A DNA stretch of 64,000 nucleotides, from positions 56,144,077-56,208,076 of the forward strand of contig OZ020589.1 in the NCBI GenBank assembly GCA_963971535.1. Direction: 5' to 3'. This stretch comes from Notolepis coatsorum. Taxonomy: Eukaryota; Chordata; Actinopteri; Aulopiformes; Paralepididae. Shown here one piece after another: positions 10,262-21,397 of this stretch (position 1 is the stretch's first letter; each line of letters opens with the position of its first letter). The position numbers were made by a program, and so were the translations under genes. The notes under the pieces are model-generated. The model made no database searches and was not told the origin of the DNA. It saw nothing but the letters and a program-made list of their open reading frames with translations.

Positions 10262-10380
10262 TTCCGTTTTTTTGGGAGGGAAACCCGGCATATATAGGTA
10301 TCGGTTTATATCGGTATCGGAAATTAAGAGTTGGACAATATCGGTATATCGGTAAAAAAGCCAATATCGAACATCCCTAG
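10262..10380. mobile_element. Short hAT-like fragment in the LINE 5' region
   Basis: The sequence is built of TATCGGTAT motifs and ends AAGCCAATATCGAACATCCCTAG. This resembles the terminus of a non-autonomous hAT family common in fish. It interrupts the start of the LINE ORF2. I could not define the left end or a target duplication. Confidence 0.5.
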
Positions 10381-11640
10381 TAGAAACGATAACGGCCCAC
10401 GCAAGAAGGGGGGAAGACGGCAAGGAAAGAGAGCCGGCATCCGAGACAGGCTGCGATTTAGGAGACACAAAACGCCATTGCCCAGCATATTGTTGGCCAA
10501 TGTGCAATCAATCGAAAAGCAACTGGACGACATCAGAGCAAGGATTCAATTCCAAAGAGACATTAGGGACTGCAATGTTCTCTGCTTCACCGAGACGTGG
10601 TTGACGCCGGACGTTGACAACAAGCCGATCACTTTTTCATCCACCGCAAAGGAGTAAGATTCCGGCAAAAAGAGGGGAGGTGGAATAGCCTTCACGTTGA
10701 ATGACAATTGGCGTGATCCAGGCAACGTGAAGGAACTTTCAAACCACGTATATATCCATCAAGTGTCAACCATTCTTTCTCCCGAGAGAATTAACGTCGG
10801 TCATTCTGATCTGACTGTATATTCCCTACCCCCACGCAAACACCGGTTGAAGCGCTTTCTAAGCTTCACGACGAGGTAAACATCCAAACAGCTAATGTTG
10901 ACACTGCTATTGTGGTTGCGGGCGGTTTCAACAGCGCCAATCTTAAAACAGTTTTGTCGAATTTCTATCAGCTTGTGAACATATTAGAATTAGACCATTG
11001 CTACTCACAATTTAAGAACGGGTACAAGTCTCAGGCTGTTAGCGCATTCGTCAAATCAGATCATGACGCCATCTTTCTTTTACCGGAGTATAAACGTGTT
11101 CCTGTAGTAACGCGAGAGGTTAAGCATTGGTCTGTGGGATCAGAGGAAACGCTCCAAGCTGCACTCGAGTGCACAGACTGGGACGTGTTCCGCGATAACA
11201 CAGACAATAATAATGACTACACTGAAACAGTGCTGGACTTTGTTTGTACTCTGGTAGAAGAAATAATCCCCTCTACCACAATTAGAATTTACCCAAACCA
11301 AAAGCCCTGGGTAGACAAATCCGTCCGTGAGGCTCTGAAAGCGTGCACCTCAGTTTATACCGCTGGGCTTGTGACAGGCAACATGAATGAACACAAGGCA
11401 GCGAGATACAACCTAAGGAGGACAGTAATAGAGGCAAAGCGGCGCTACAGGGATAAGGTTGAACTTCAGTTTGAACAGGCTGATTTCAGAGGTATGTCGC
11501 AGGGCCTCAGAACGATGACAGATTACAAAGGCACCTCCCTCAAGCTGAACAGTGACATCTGCTTGGCAAATTATCTCAATACCTTCTATGCGAGGTTTGA
11601 GGCTGTGAATAACAACACCAGTAAACCACTGCAATGGAGG
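10381..11640 (+). pseudogene. LINE endonuclease (APE type) and linker, decayed
   Basis: Translated pieces in several frames cover an apurinic-type endonuclease. They are LLANVQSIEKQLDDIRAR and LCFTETWL (10480-10600), GGGIAFTLNDNWR (10675-10720), VVVAGGFNSAN (10910-10945) and SDHDAIFLLPEYK (11059-11097). The family's catalytic GDFN box reads GGFN here, so the aspartate is lost. At least two frameshifts and a TAA at 10655 break the gene. The linker (10975-11640) is open over about 220 codons and ends at the G16 tract at 11637-11656. It was once the N-terminal half of the LINE ORF2 protein. Confidence 0.85.
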
Positions 11641-11682
11641 GGGGGGGGGGGGGGGGTCACTGCGGATGGAGACTCAGTGTTC

Positions 11683-11698
11683 AGGATAACAGAACATG
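11683..11698. repeat. SINE target-site duplication, left copy
   Basis: AGGATAACAGAACATG is repeated exactly at 12169-12184 on the other side of the SINE. Sixteen bases fits LINE-machinery insertion by target-primed reverse transcription. Confidence 0.9.
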
Positions 11699-12168
11699 GC
11701 GGCCGGGTAGCGCAGCGGACTAAGCGTCTGTCTACCACCGCAGAGACACTGGTATCGAATCCAGCTGTCAGCGGTGCCTCCGGCTTGGCCGGTCGTCATA
11801 CTGACACAATTGGCAGTGTCAGCGGGAAGGAAGCCGGTGGGTGGTAATCTGGTCGTTGTAAACAGCGACTCCTACAGGTCGGTCAGGGCGCCTGCACAGC
11901 GAGGAAGGGATCTGGGTGAGGTAGTGTGCCCTCCCACGCGTTACACTCACCCAATGAGAGTCCTCGCTGCCAGGTGAAAAGAGGCTGCTGGCTGTCTCCT
12001 ATGTATCGGAGGAAGCATGTGATAGACTTCAGGGCTCCCTAGACCGGCGAGTAGGGGGCAAATGCGGGCAACAACCAGGAAGGGGAGGGGGGAATTGGCA
12101 TAACGACTAAATTGGGATGGGAGGAAAATACAAGAAAAATAGGAGGAGAAAAAGTGGATACAAAAAAA
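11699..12168 (+). mobile_element. tRNA-derived SINE, about 470 bp
   Basis: The head carries pol III promoter boxes: an A-box-like GGTAGCGCAGCGG at about 11705 and a B-box-like GGTATCGAATCC at about 11750. The body runs to an A-rich end (ATACAAAAAAA). Perfect 16-bp direct repeats flank it. It lies inside the LINE coding region between the linker and the RT start. A related copy lies on the minus strand at about 33470-33670 and shares roughly the first 190 bases, including GTCGTTG and CAGCGACTCCTACAGGTC. Confidence 0.88.
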
Positions 12169-12184
12169 AGGATAACAGAACATG
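12169..12184. repeat. SINE target-site duplication, right copy
   Basis: This is an exact repeat of 11683-11698 (AGGATAACAGAACATG). It marks the return to LINE sequence. Confidence 0.9.
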
Positions 12185-12330
12185 AGATGAGGAGGACCTT
12201 TAAGAAAGTGAATATCAGGAAGGCAGCAGGACCGGACGGTATCCCCGGCCGCATCCTAAAAGTCTGTGCCGACAAATTGGCCCCAGTATTCACTGACATA
12301 TTTAACCTGTCCTTAGAACAGGCTGTCATC
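12185..12330 (+). pseudogene. LINE reverse transcriptase, N-terminal start
   Basis: The frame reads MRRTFKKVNIRKAAGPDGIPGR and continues to NLSLEQAVI. This is the conserved entry to a CR1/L2 RT domain (KAAGPDGIPGR box). It stops abruptly at the hAT-1 insertion. The continuation is at 27550. Confidence 0.88.
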
Positions 12331-12439
12331 CAGTGGCAATTTTACCACTGGGGCACCAGGGGCACGTGCCCCCCCTGAAATCTCAGGTTTAAATATATAT
12401 ATATATTTTTTTGTCCTAATATACTAACCTACACTGTAG

Positions 12440-12646
12440 CACTCAAGACTTTGATGAACATTGTTACTCAGCTGATAGAGTTGTGCCCTTCCTGATGACT
12501 TGTCGCTTTGGCTAAAAGCGTCAGCTAAATGACTAAATGTATGTGCCCCCATTGTGCCCCTGCCCTAAATGACTAAATGTATGTGCCCCCATTGTGCCCC
12601 TGCCCTAAATGACTAAATGTATGTGCCCCCATTGTGCCCCTGCCCA
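12440..12646 (+). repeat. SINE/LINE-like tail plus 40-bp tandem repeat (three copies)
   Basis: The stretch GTCGCTTTGGCTAAAAGCG followed by TCAGCTAAATGACTAAATG matches the well-known tail shared by many fish SINEs and their partner LINEs. From 12527 the last part continues as three copies of a 40-bp unit that combines AAATGACTAAATGT with ATGTGCCCCCATTGTGCCCC. This suggests that the tail and hAT-1 end sequence were co-amplified. Confidence 0.7.
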
Positions 12647-13162
12647 TATTGGCGCAAGCTGATGCAAAGTTAAACCAGTCCGTAGCACTCTGGTTACAGT
12701 AGTTACACAGGGGACTATAATTTGCAGGTGTGGAAGGAATAAAGGATACATAACCTCTCAAGTTCAATGTGGGTTCTTCTGAACCGGTCACAGCTGATGT
12801 CAAAATGATTGACAACCATTGTAGGTGTAGCCAAGGAGCGCATTTTGACTGCTTCAAGAAGCAACCCTTGACAACTCCAGCGCTGATTGCAATTTGGAAG
12901 TGCAACAGCGACAGACTGAGAAGCCGGGTGCACTGCAGATTCAGTCAGAACAACTTCAAGAAGACAAACTTACCTCACTGCTTTCATGTTCAACCCAGAT
13001 TCGGCTCAAACAAGGGACTAAACACGTTTAGCAATTATGCCACATCAATGTGGAACGCCCTACCCACAGCCGTAAAACATTTTTTAGCCCACCTTCAAAA
13101 CCGCTCTCAAAGAAAGACAAAGAGCACCTGGCCCCTGTAAATGTCTAAACCCCCCCTAACAC

Positions 13163-13700
13163 CAGTGGTGCAGTCGTGGTCACACCCGGTTACACGCCGT
13201 GTTACCAGATCACTGAGGCAGAAGTACGCGCGATCGCGCACGGATGTGTACTCGCGAGTACGCGCACACAAAAATGCGCTGTATCCATTCGTTGTGACTA
13301 AGTACCCGGCCACCGTTTTACATAACAAAAAGCGCAGGTAGACTAAGTGTCTGGGTGTTGGCTATCTGAATGCATCTCCCCCTTCATTCTGTGTGACACA
13401 GGCAGTGGAGGTGAATACTAATGTGGCTCGGAATTCGTGATGGGGGTCTACCTGCTTATGATATTGAATCAAGCGTCTGTGCTGCGCGCCAGCTTTCCAC
13501 GCGCACATTCACACAAATAGAGAGCAAGAAGAGCTTGTATGATAGAAAGATTGCACTTGCGTATATGCGCTTGTGTGTGCGTGTGTGTGTGCGTGCGTGT
13601 GTGTGTGTATAAATCAGTTCTGTGCGCATGCACGTACCCGCGCGCGCGCATGCACGTGGCGTGGCGTGTTACCAGTTCCCATATTACGACTGCACCACTG
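13163..13700. mobile_element. hAT MITE, 538 bp
   Basis: The termini are CAGTGGTGCAGTCGT in inverted orientation (right end ACGACTGCACCACTG). They are flanked by an exact 8-bp duplication CCTAACAC at 13155-13162 and 13701-13708. The interior is GC-rich with CpG, GT and CGCG runs and has no coding sequence. It interrupts the 3' UTR of LINE copy A. Related sequence occurs at 16279-16578 and 62220-62405. Confidence 0.9.
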
Positions 13701-14081
13701 CCTAACACCCACCCACCCCCTTCGAAATAATGTACAGTTTCCTCCCCCTCATATGTATATATTTTCTGTTAGGATCTCTATTTAACAGTACTGTATATTT
13801 GCATATCTTGTATGTCACAAATGTAACAGTACTGTATATCTATGTCATGTAGATGTATGTCGTAAATGTCATGATATATATCTGTATGTTGTCGTGTATG
13901 TCATAAATGTCATTATGAATTGAAAATGGTGACCCTGATGTAAACAAGACGAAAGTCTTTCTCTGGTCTCCATCCCCTTAACACTTTCGTGGCCACTGGG
14001 ATGAGTCTAATTAATCTCAAGAGGACCGGGAAATGTAAACAGACGTGGGTCTGTTTGTAGAGCTAAATCTATACTTTATAG

Positions 14082-15077
14082 CAGGGGTAGGCAACCCTAG
14101 GCACACGTGCCTGCATAGGCACGCGGGGGCATTTTCATAGGCACAGGGGGCAGCATAATATTTTTTTTTTTTTTTTTTTTGCTTTGAAATATTATAGTGA
14201 AATATTTTGCACTGTCGCATTTATCTTGTTGAAATCCTCCCACAGGTTCTTGTTACTACCACATATTTAATTGAGACCCTTTATTTGTTTATTATTTCAA
14301 TTTAGCAATACATTGCTACATCATTCAGTAACATTTGCAGAGCCTTATAACAAAAACATTATTACGGTCACCATTGTGACCAGTGGGATTAATCAACACA
14401 TTTTATTATTTATTTTTCTATTTCATTGAACATTGCACATGTTAAAAGCAATTTTTTTTTACTCAATGTGCGTATTACCAAGTCAACTTGTGTTCTTAAA
14501 ACAATGACAATAAACATAGTTTTATTAGGTTGAAATAATGTGGTTGTGTACTTATTTTTCTGTTAACTTATTATGGATTGAAAACTGAAAACCTTAATGC
14601 ACAGTAACTGAACTCAATATTTTTAAGTTCTGGTAACTTATTATTATTATTTTTTTTACAGTGTAGTCTTGCAATCAATCAAAACTTATTTACACGATAT
14701 ACCTCACATTCACCCTCCATTCACATCCTGGTGTTCTCCTGGTGTTCTCCATTAGGCCTGTAGGTGGAGCTATGACAGCACACGTACAGTACACACAAAA
14801 TTAATGGGCAAATGTGAGTGAAATGGTCGCACTGTATGCAGCTGTTTGTCTGCATTGCATCCCCCCCCCCCCCAACTCAGATTTAGGGTTGATACAACCA
14901 TCATAATAATATTGTTAATAATAACAATAACAATAATGATGTAATAATGTAAAAATTATCATAAAAAATACCTGATTATGAGAAAATAAAATTACGATGC
15001 ATGGAATATTGTTGAGGCACACTAGTTACAACTATATTTCAAACAGGCACTCCATGTCAAAAAGGTTGCTGACCCTG
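14082..15077. mobile_element. hAT element, 996 bp, nested in piggyBac-1
   Basis: The inverted ends are CAGGGGTAGGCAACC and the complement of CAGGGTCAGCAACC. The exact 8-bp duplication CTTTATAG lies at 14074-14081 and 15078-15085. The interior is AT-rich with a T21 tract and a C-run and has no transposase frame. The end type resembles the Charlie-like hAT families of vertebrates. Confidence 0.92.
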
Positions 15078-15085
15078 CTTTATAG

Positions 15086-15900
15086 TATTGCTATCTGTCC
15101 ATTCTCATTGTGAATTGAGACCATAAACCATCCCTTCAAAATGGCTTAAAGAAAAAAAAATTTCATCAATACGTTCTCATTTTATAGCGCCGTGAATGTA
15201 AGCATTATACCGGATTTGGTCTAGTATATTTCCTGGAAGCCGAGATAATGGGCTAATAGCTAATAACGTTAAATCCAATGGCATTTCGGTTATAGATACG
15301 CTCTAGTTAAAACTCAAACTGCATATGATCGGCACGATCCTCACGCATGTATGCATGAAAGGGGGGGGGGGGCGGGGGACGTCGTTTCTGATTATTGACT
15401 AGCAATAACCGCGTTAGCCTCATTAGCCTCATAGGCCGAACGCCTGGATGGCTATCAAAACAAGGCCTGATCGGGATGTACTTTACGTGAAAAAAACCTA
15501 ACGTGGTCCGGTGGGATCCCCCGTGCATTTCCCCATTATCGATCGCCATCTGGTAGATCGATATGTCTATTGGCTGATGATAAATCCCCTTATTGCATGG
15601 TGAAATCTGCGATGCAAAACATAATCCAAGCTACAGGCTGCAGATCCAGAATCGAGCTAACATAAAACTCCATTGAAAGTTAAAAAAGAAAATAGTCCAC
15701 CGTTCGGCCACAGGGAACACTGCATTATTGCGATAGCGCCCCTAAGAGGATCTGGCCGGTATTGCACTTTGTCGAATTCAAAGAGTAGGGCACATCTGCA
15801 GTGCCGCTCGGCGACCTTGAATAGGTTATTAAAATGGAATAACAATAACAACTTGTCACGGATTTATCCGTGCTTCTGTCCACAACGGGTGGAATCAAAA
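15086..15900. other. Interior of piggyBac-1, no gene seen
   Basis: The stretch shows a G12 run near 15361 and no conserved domain on either strand. It is probably decayed piggyBac sequence. Short ORFs here have no recognisable motif. Confidence 0.5.
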
Positions 15901-16140
15901 CATATATATATATACGATATATTCGTTGTTCGTCCCCATTGTGTTAACAATTGTGTGTATTGAGCCGTACTGTATTGTACTCATTCTGCAATCTGTTAAT
16001 AAAGTTTTCAATCAATCAATCAAAAAAGGTCAGAGCCAGACATCAAATAGTCAATTATAGGTTGCTATACATGCCTGTATAGCAATATACAGAAGATATG
16101 TATATATGCCTCAAATTAATAATAATGCATAATGCTGGTT

Positions 16141-16860
16141 AGTTACAGAGCAGGGGACACAAACAGGCTGGATAAGCTGGTCAGGAAGCCCAGTAGCGTG
16201 GTTGGGGTGGAGCTGGACTCCCTAGCGAAGGTGGCGGAGAGGAGGAGCCTTGCTAAGCTCCAGGCCATCAGGGAAAACCAGGCATGCGTTGTTCATGGGA
16301 CGGGGTAGCACGGTGTTCCACCCCATGATAAGTACTCGCTATTTGCATATCAATAGCGCCGGTCGTCAGGTGTGTTAAATACGTTCTCAGACACATTCAC
16401 ACCTAACTTGTTGTGAAGACGTGTTACATTCCATTCGTAGAGGCAATTAGGCACTGTCTTTAGTCTGTGCCCTAGCGAGGGGACATTAAATGCGCATTCG
16501 CGGGAGCGCGCGCACGCGCCGGGAGCGCGCGTGCACGTGGTGCGTGTCACCCCAGATGATTTCAATAACGCACCACTGGGGAAAACCCCTCCCACCCACT
16601 ATACACAGACTTGGCTGACAGGAGGAGCATGTTCAGTGCCAGGCTCACACTACCCAAACGCAGCACTGAACGGCACAGGAAGTCCTTCATTCCAACAGCC
16701 ATCAGACTATACAATGCATCACTGTGCCTCACTGCATCACTGAGCACAGAGTGACAGTTACCATCTTCCTGGACTCTTAGTTTTGAAACAGCACTGTGCA
16801 ATATTACACCTACTGTAGACCTCAGTATATTTTTACTGTATTTATTTACTGTATATTGTA
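16141..16860 (+). pseudogene. LINE C-terminal fragment, split by a MITE
   Basis: The frames read NRLDKLVRKPSSVVGVELDS and KVAERRSLAKLQAIRE before 16278. They resume with TERHRKSFIPTAIRLYNAS after 16587. This is the C-terminal end of a CR1/Jockey-group LINE ORF2, different from copies A and B. The reading frame is interrupted by the 300-bp MITE and ends in an AT-rich 3' flank. Confidence 0.78.
16279..16578. mobile_element. hAT MITE, 300 bp
   Basis: The exact 8-bp duplication GGGAAAAC is at 16271-16278 and 16579-16586. The right end is the complement of CAGTGGTGCGTTATT and the left end is CAGGCATGCGTTGTT, an imperfect inverted pair. The GCGCGC-rich core resembles the 13163 MITE. Confidence 0.85.
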
Positions 16861-16869
16861 TATATCTCT

Positions 16870-17170
16870 CCATTTATCAAACTCAGCCCGTGCTTGAGCA
16901 TTAGCATCTGCAGCTAATGTATCTGTCCCCATTAGCATACCCCATAGTGCTTTTAGCAAGTGCTCCATCTGACATTTCCAGTTGCCCAGTTCTCTGGTCC
17001 GCTCAGCCGGTCAATAAACAGCTTGTCATCCATTGTGAAATCCCACATTACTGTTCATCTCACACAAAACTCTGTGTAGCTTCTTAGCGTCGATCTTGGC
17101 CCATAACCTGTTGTATATTTACCAGAGCTTGTTGCACCATACAGCATTTACAAGCAGAGGTAGTATTTAG
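16870..17170 (-). pseudogene. Ty1/Copia remnant: LTR end, primer site and gag start
   Basis: Read on the minus strand, an LTR end (...ATACAACA, inner boundary at 17109) is followed by GGTTATGGGCCAAG (17108-17095). This closely matches the GGTTATGGGCCCAG primer-binding site of Drosophila copia. About 60 bases on, a broken gag frame reads DKLFIDRLSGPENWAT and then, after a frameshift, LWGMLMGTDTLAADANAQAR. This is the N-terminal pattern of Copia Gag. The rest of the element is absent. The outer LTR boundary is not defined. Confidence 0.65.
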
Positions 17171-17269
17171 TGATAGTGCCATCCAGTGGTAAAAGTACTA
17201 CAAGAGAAAAGTCTGATCTGCTAATGAGTGGTCATTATGTTAATACTTGGAGAAGTACATAGTTGTCTG

Positions 17270-17610
17270 ACAGCAGTGGAGGCAATAAAATATTATGTAT
17301 GTGTACCTTGCATTCATGAAATACTTGAATCCCTTTCATGTCATGGGGCAACTTGATAATTGAGTGAGAAAACACTTGTTTAAAATACTTTTTGATTTGT
17401 AACCAGTTGTATAAATGTAAATAAGCACAGCACTGGTGGCAATACAATATTTGAAACGATGGATGTACCTTTCACTCACATGCAAATACTTGAATTAATA
17501 TGAATGAATAATTTCATGCCATGGGGCAACTTGATAGAGTGATACAATTAATTTAGTTTATTATTAATTGAATTTATTGAGTGATAAAACACTTTAAAAA
17601 ACATGTACAG
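17270..17610. repeat. Imperfect tandem duplication, about 170 bp
   Basis: CAGCAGTGGAGGCAATAAAATATT at 17270 and CATGGGGCAACTTGATA at 17342 recur in the same order at about 17428 and 17519. A related first part also appears near 27300 (CAGCAGTGGTGCCAATAAAA). These may be duplicated 3' ends of a DNA transposon family, possibly hAT-1 itself. Confidence 0.6.
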
Positions 17611-17869
17611 CACTACAATGGCTGCTCTGTTTCTGGACTCCAGTCCAGTGGCCTTGCTGGCTATTGGGCTCTTAGACAAATGTTATTCTTAGAACAATAG
17701 ACCCGTTACTGATATTGGGAGTTGTGCCTATAATTTACTATTTCGCTCTGACCTGGTGAATGACCTACAATGGCTAACATGTTTTAGGTTTGTTAACACT
17801 ATCAGTGCCGGCCTTGTTTTCCTTTTTACTCCCTTGAATGCCATCATCCACTTCAATGTTAGCATATCC

Positions 17870-18936
17870 GGATCTCCTCTCTGGTAAACAAGAATACCCT
17901 GAAGACTCTGGCAGGAGCACTCATTCAGGGGTACTACGACTATGCTTGCACCTCATGGTACCAAAGCACCTCAAAGGCGCTAAAAACAAAATTACAAACA
18001 TCTCAAAACAAACTGGTCAGACTACTGCTTGACCTTACTCCTAGAACCCACCTCACCCCTGCCCACTTTGACAACCTAGGATGGCTTAGAGTAGACGACA
18101 GAGTACAGCAACTTGCAATGGGCCTGGTCTACAAGATACACTACACGACCAAGGTACCCATGTACATGTCAAAATACTTCCCAAAGGTCAGTGAATACCA
18201 CGATCACAACACCAGAGGGAGCTCCACAAATCATGTTAAACCCAGATTCGGCTCAAATAAGGGACTAAACACGTTTCGCAATTATGCCACATCAATGTGG
18301 AACGCCCTACCCAAAGCTGTAAAGGAATGTGGATCACTACCCACTTTCAAAACCTCTCTCAAGGGACACCTACGGGAGACTGCAATTCAACACTGGCCCC
18401 TGTAAATATCCTAACCCAACCCCCTCCAATGTACAGTCATTTACCTAGTATGGTTTTGTCAATAGTCCAATGTACAATTTTGTTTGTTTGTACAGTGTCT
18501 CCCCCCCCCCCTCAATGTACAGTTTTGCTTGTATATACAGTGTGCCCCCCCCCCCCAACCACCTCGAATGTAGATTACCCAGTATGGTTGTCAATATCCC
18601 AGTGTACCCAACCCCCCCCCCACCCAACCTCCTCCAATGTACAGTTTCTACGTCAAATGTATATACTCCCTTTTCCTGACTCCTTCTGTATCACAAACAG
18701 TACTGTATTTGCAAATCTGGTATGTCATAAATGTATAGATGTAGCAGTACTGACTATCTGTATGTCATGTATGTCATATATGTCCAGATGAATTGAAAAT
18801 GGGGGACCCTGATGTAAACAAGACGAAAGTCTTTCTCTGGTCTGCATCCCCTTAACAATTGTGTGTATTGAGCTGTACTGTATTGTACCCATTCTGCAAT
18901 CTGTTAATAAAGTTTTCAATCAATCAATCAATCAAG
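17870..18936 (+). pseudogene. LINE copy B, 3' end with intact 3' UTR
   Basis: In a frame upstream of 18118 the RT C-terminal region reads YYDYACTSWY, LVRLLLDLTPRTHLTPAHFD and LGWLRVDDRVQQLA. It continues as a 95-codon frame (18118-18405) that includes PRFGSNKGLNTFRNYATSMW and ends HWPL. The roughly 530-bp 3' UTR ends AATAAAGTTTTCAATCAATCAATCAATCAA. It is the undisturbed reference for LINE copy A. The 5' side is truncated. Confidence 0.83.
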
Positions 18937-19650
18937 CGTTAAAAACGCATAATCTATGTTTTAAATTATGGCTATGTGTCTAATCTGCCCGTCGCTTATC
19001 AATGACTTGTTTGCAGTCAACATTGTCGAAACGGATTGTTTTTTTAATCGGTTCATATCCTTTTTATAGCATTTCGAAAAGCTATCGTTCTCTAGAAAAT
19101 TTCCGGAAATTTAAAGATTCCCGCAATAAACGGCATTTATTGGAATATTCTCGAATACACTAGACACGTTGTCATTTGTCGGCCTATTTATGAATCGTTT
19201 TCAAATAAACGCTAGATTATCGATAGTATATGTGTACTTATGCACGCTATAGAAGCGGGCTGAAAAATCTATTATCTCATTTCCTCAACATCACACACAC
19301 ACACACACAAACACACACACGGCACATGCTGATATCTCAGTGAATACAGCTCTGATTATCCTAAAACTGGTAACATAGACTCCTTACCTTAGATCAGATG
19401 TTCTCCAAAAAGATTATTCCAATTCCTGATCGCCATTCCAAATATCGATTGCGTTTATTGATTGATTATTGGCTGCTGTAAATATATATTCCACGCTGCT
19501 TTCCAACTCGCGATCACTTCCCTCATCATCAGATCCATCGCCAGCATAATGGAGCCAGTAGGCTCCCCCCACAGGGATCTCCCAGTATAATCGAATGGCC
19601 TGCAGTTACACAGGGATAGACGATAGGGGGCAGTATTTTCCCATCTGAGC
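18937..19650. other. No gene seen; piggyBac-2 interior with short CA repeat
   Basis: AT-rich single-copy-looking DNA lies between LINE copy B and the inner hAT. It contains a short (CA)n tract at 19289-19318. I see no reliable coding sequence. Confidence 0.5.
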
Positions 19651-20155
19651 TCCTAGAGCAGGGGTGGGCAATTATTTTCCCCAGGGGGCCAAATGAGCAA
19701 CTGAAAATATTTTGGAGGGCCGGGCCAAAATTCCGAACTCAATTATGCATAATATACATTTAATTTCTATATAAAAAGCAGTAAATGGCATTGTTTTGAC
19801 CGCTGGTAAGAGTGTATGTTATTATTTGGCAATTAAAAGGTGAGATTAGCGTTCAAAAATATCATTTATTCAAATAGAATTTCCAAAATGATAAACAAAA
19901 TGTAAATCATTTTCAGTCACATTAATAACAAAGGTGTGAGGTTTTGCCCGCTGCTCACTACCTTTTCTCTGTCTTCTTTAAGCCTACTGTTAGGAATTCC
20001 CTATTCTCTGTCTTCTTTAAGCCTACTGTTAGGAATTCCCTACTCACTCTCTCTAGCCCCCACCCTCTCGTTCCTTACCCTTAGTGGCCACACCTGTTTG
20101 ATATTCTATTATCTCTCGCACCTGTGGTGGCAGGCTAATTAGTCCCCCTGTGGGC

Positions 20156-20163
20156 TTTAAATA
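20156..20163 (+). promoter_or_regulatory. Candidate TATA box of the LARD LTR
   Basis: TTTAAATA lies about 220 bases into the LTR, followed about 30 bases later by a CGTGGGGTCGTG segment. The same site is at 23637-23644 in the downstream LTR. The position fits an LTR promoter. No transcription evidence is available. Confidence 0.45.
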
Positions 20164-20448
20164 CCAGGGCGCTTCCCCTCGTTTTGGCGTGGGGTCGTGT
20201 TGTATACTTGCCGAGTCTTATTCTCTAAACATCTAGACTCTTTCGGGAGATCCTCTGTCTGCCTATGCTGTTCCATTCTCCGGCGTCGAGATGTTTGCTC
20301 CAGCCTTCGCCAGCTGTCGCCGTTGCCTGTGGGGGAGACTGGTCTGCGCTCCCTGTACTTCCACGGGAGGCACCCCAGCGTTCCACTGCAGACCCCCGCG
20401 CAGCTGTTCGTCCTGACGCACATCCAGACCAGGGCAGACGCTCTCCAG

Positions 20449-20712
20449 TCCTCAGCGCGCAACGCGCATCTTCCAAGGACGCTCGAGCTTGGCACGCTCT
20501 CCAGACCAGCGCGCAACGCGCATCTTCCAAGAACCTTCGAGCTTGGCACGCTCCTCCGTACCAGCGCACTGACGCGCATCTTCCAGACCTTCGAGCTTGG
20601 CACGCTCCTCCGTACCAGCGCACTGACGCGCATCTTCCAGACCTTCGAGCTTGGCACGCTCCTCCGTACCAGCGCACTGACGCGCATCTTCCAGACCTTC
20701 GTGCTTGGCACA
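20449..20712. repeat. 54-bp GC-rich tandem array in LARD LTR
   Basis: The unit CGCACTGACGCGCATCTTCC plus CAGACCTTCGAGCTTGGCACG and a CTCCTCCGTACCAG end repeats about four to five times, with degenerate first copies. A length divisible by three keeps several frames open on both strands at once, which explains the overlapping ORFs. The same array is at 23930-24193. Confidence 0.9.
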
Positions 20713-21397
20713 CTCCTCCTCGCAGACGCACCCCGAGGCGTCTCTCGGTTCCTCGCTCCGACTGCGGCTACCCGGTGGACGACATCCTCGCCACCGCCAC
20801 TGTTCCGACGCGCGCACCAAGGTGTGGCGCGCACTCTGTTCCTCGGCTCCGACAGCGGCTACCCGGTGGACGACATCCTCGCCACCGCCGTTGTTCCAGC
20901 GCTCTGTTCCTCGGCTCGGACAGCCAGCCACCCGGTGGCGATGCCCTCGCCCCGTTGCTGTCCCCTTACCATTACGCATACGCCGGGGTGAGTTTTGATT
21001 GTGATGTCACTCACCCAGCGTAGTGCCCTTGCCCCCGTTCCCGCTGCTGCCCCTGTACCTTTACGCATACGCCTGGGTGAGTTTTGATTGTGATGTCACT
21101 CACTCAGCGTAATGCCCCTTGCCCTCGTCCCGCTGCTGTTCCCCAGCGTATTGCCTCTGTTTTTGGTTCTCACTTTGAATAGTATTTTTGGACTTTACAT
21201 CTCCCCCTGTGTGTTTGTCACACGAAGATATTATTACTTTGTTCACTTTGTTTTTTGGACTGTTCTGCACCTGCTCTGCTTTTTCCCTTTTGTGCATTAA
21301 CTATCTCCTCTGTCCTGCAGAGCGGCCCAGATGATTTCCACCAGTCCTCCCAGTTCCTCCCTGTTTCCCAGCCCGCCTCCGCGGGCCTCAGTCCCCT

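Larger units (their letters stand above)
13982..15943. mobile_element. piggyBac-1, non-autonomous, 1962 bp
   Basis: The element is flanked by TTAA at 13978-13981 and 15944-15947. The ends are CACTTTCGTGG and the complement of CACAATGGGGAC, as expected of piggyBac. LINE copy B has the undisturbed target (CCCCTTAACAATTGTG at about 18850), which proves the insertion. There is no transposase frame. It contains a nested hAT at 14082-15077. Confidence 0.88.
12985..16023 (+). mobile_element. LINE copy A (3' end), split by two DNA transposons
   Basis: Coding remnant PRFGSNKGLNTF and ATSMWNALP (12990-13140) is followed by a 3' UTR. The 3' UTR continues at 13709-13981 and again at 15948-16023, ending AATAAAGTTTTCAATCAATCAATC. 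Copy B (17880-18936) has the same UTR uninterrupted, so the segments can be joined with certainty. The copy is 5'-truncated, and the (CAAT)n tail marks the orientation. The clade is uncertain. Confidence 0.85.
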
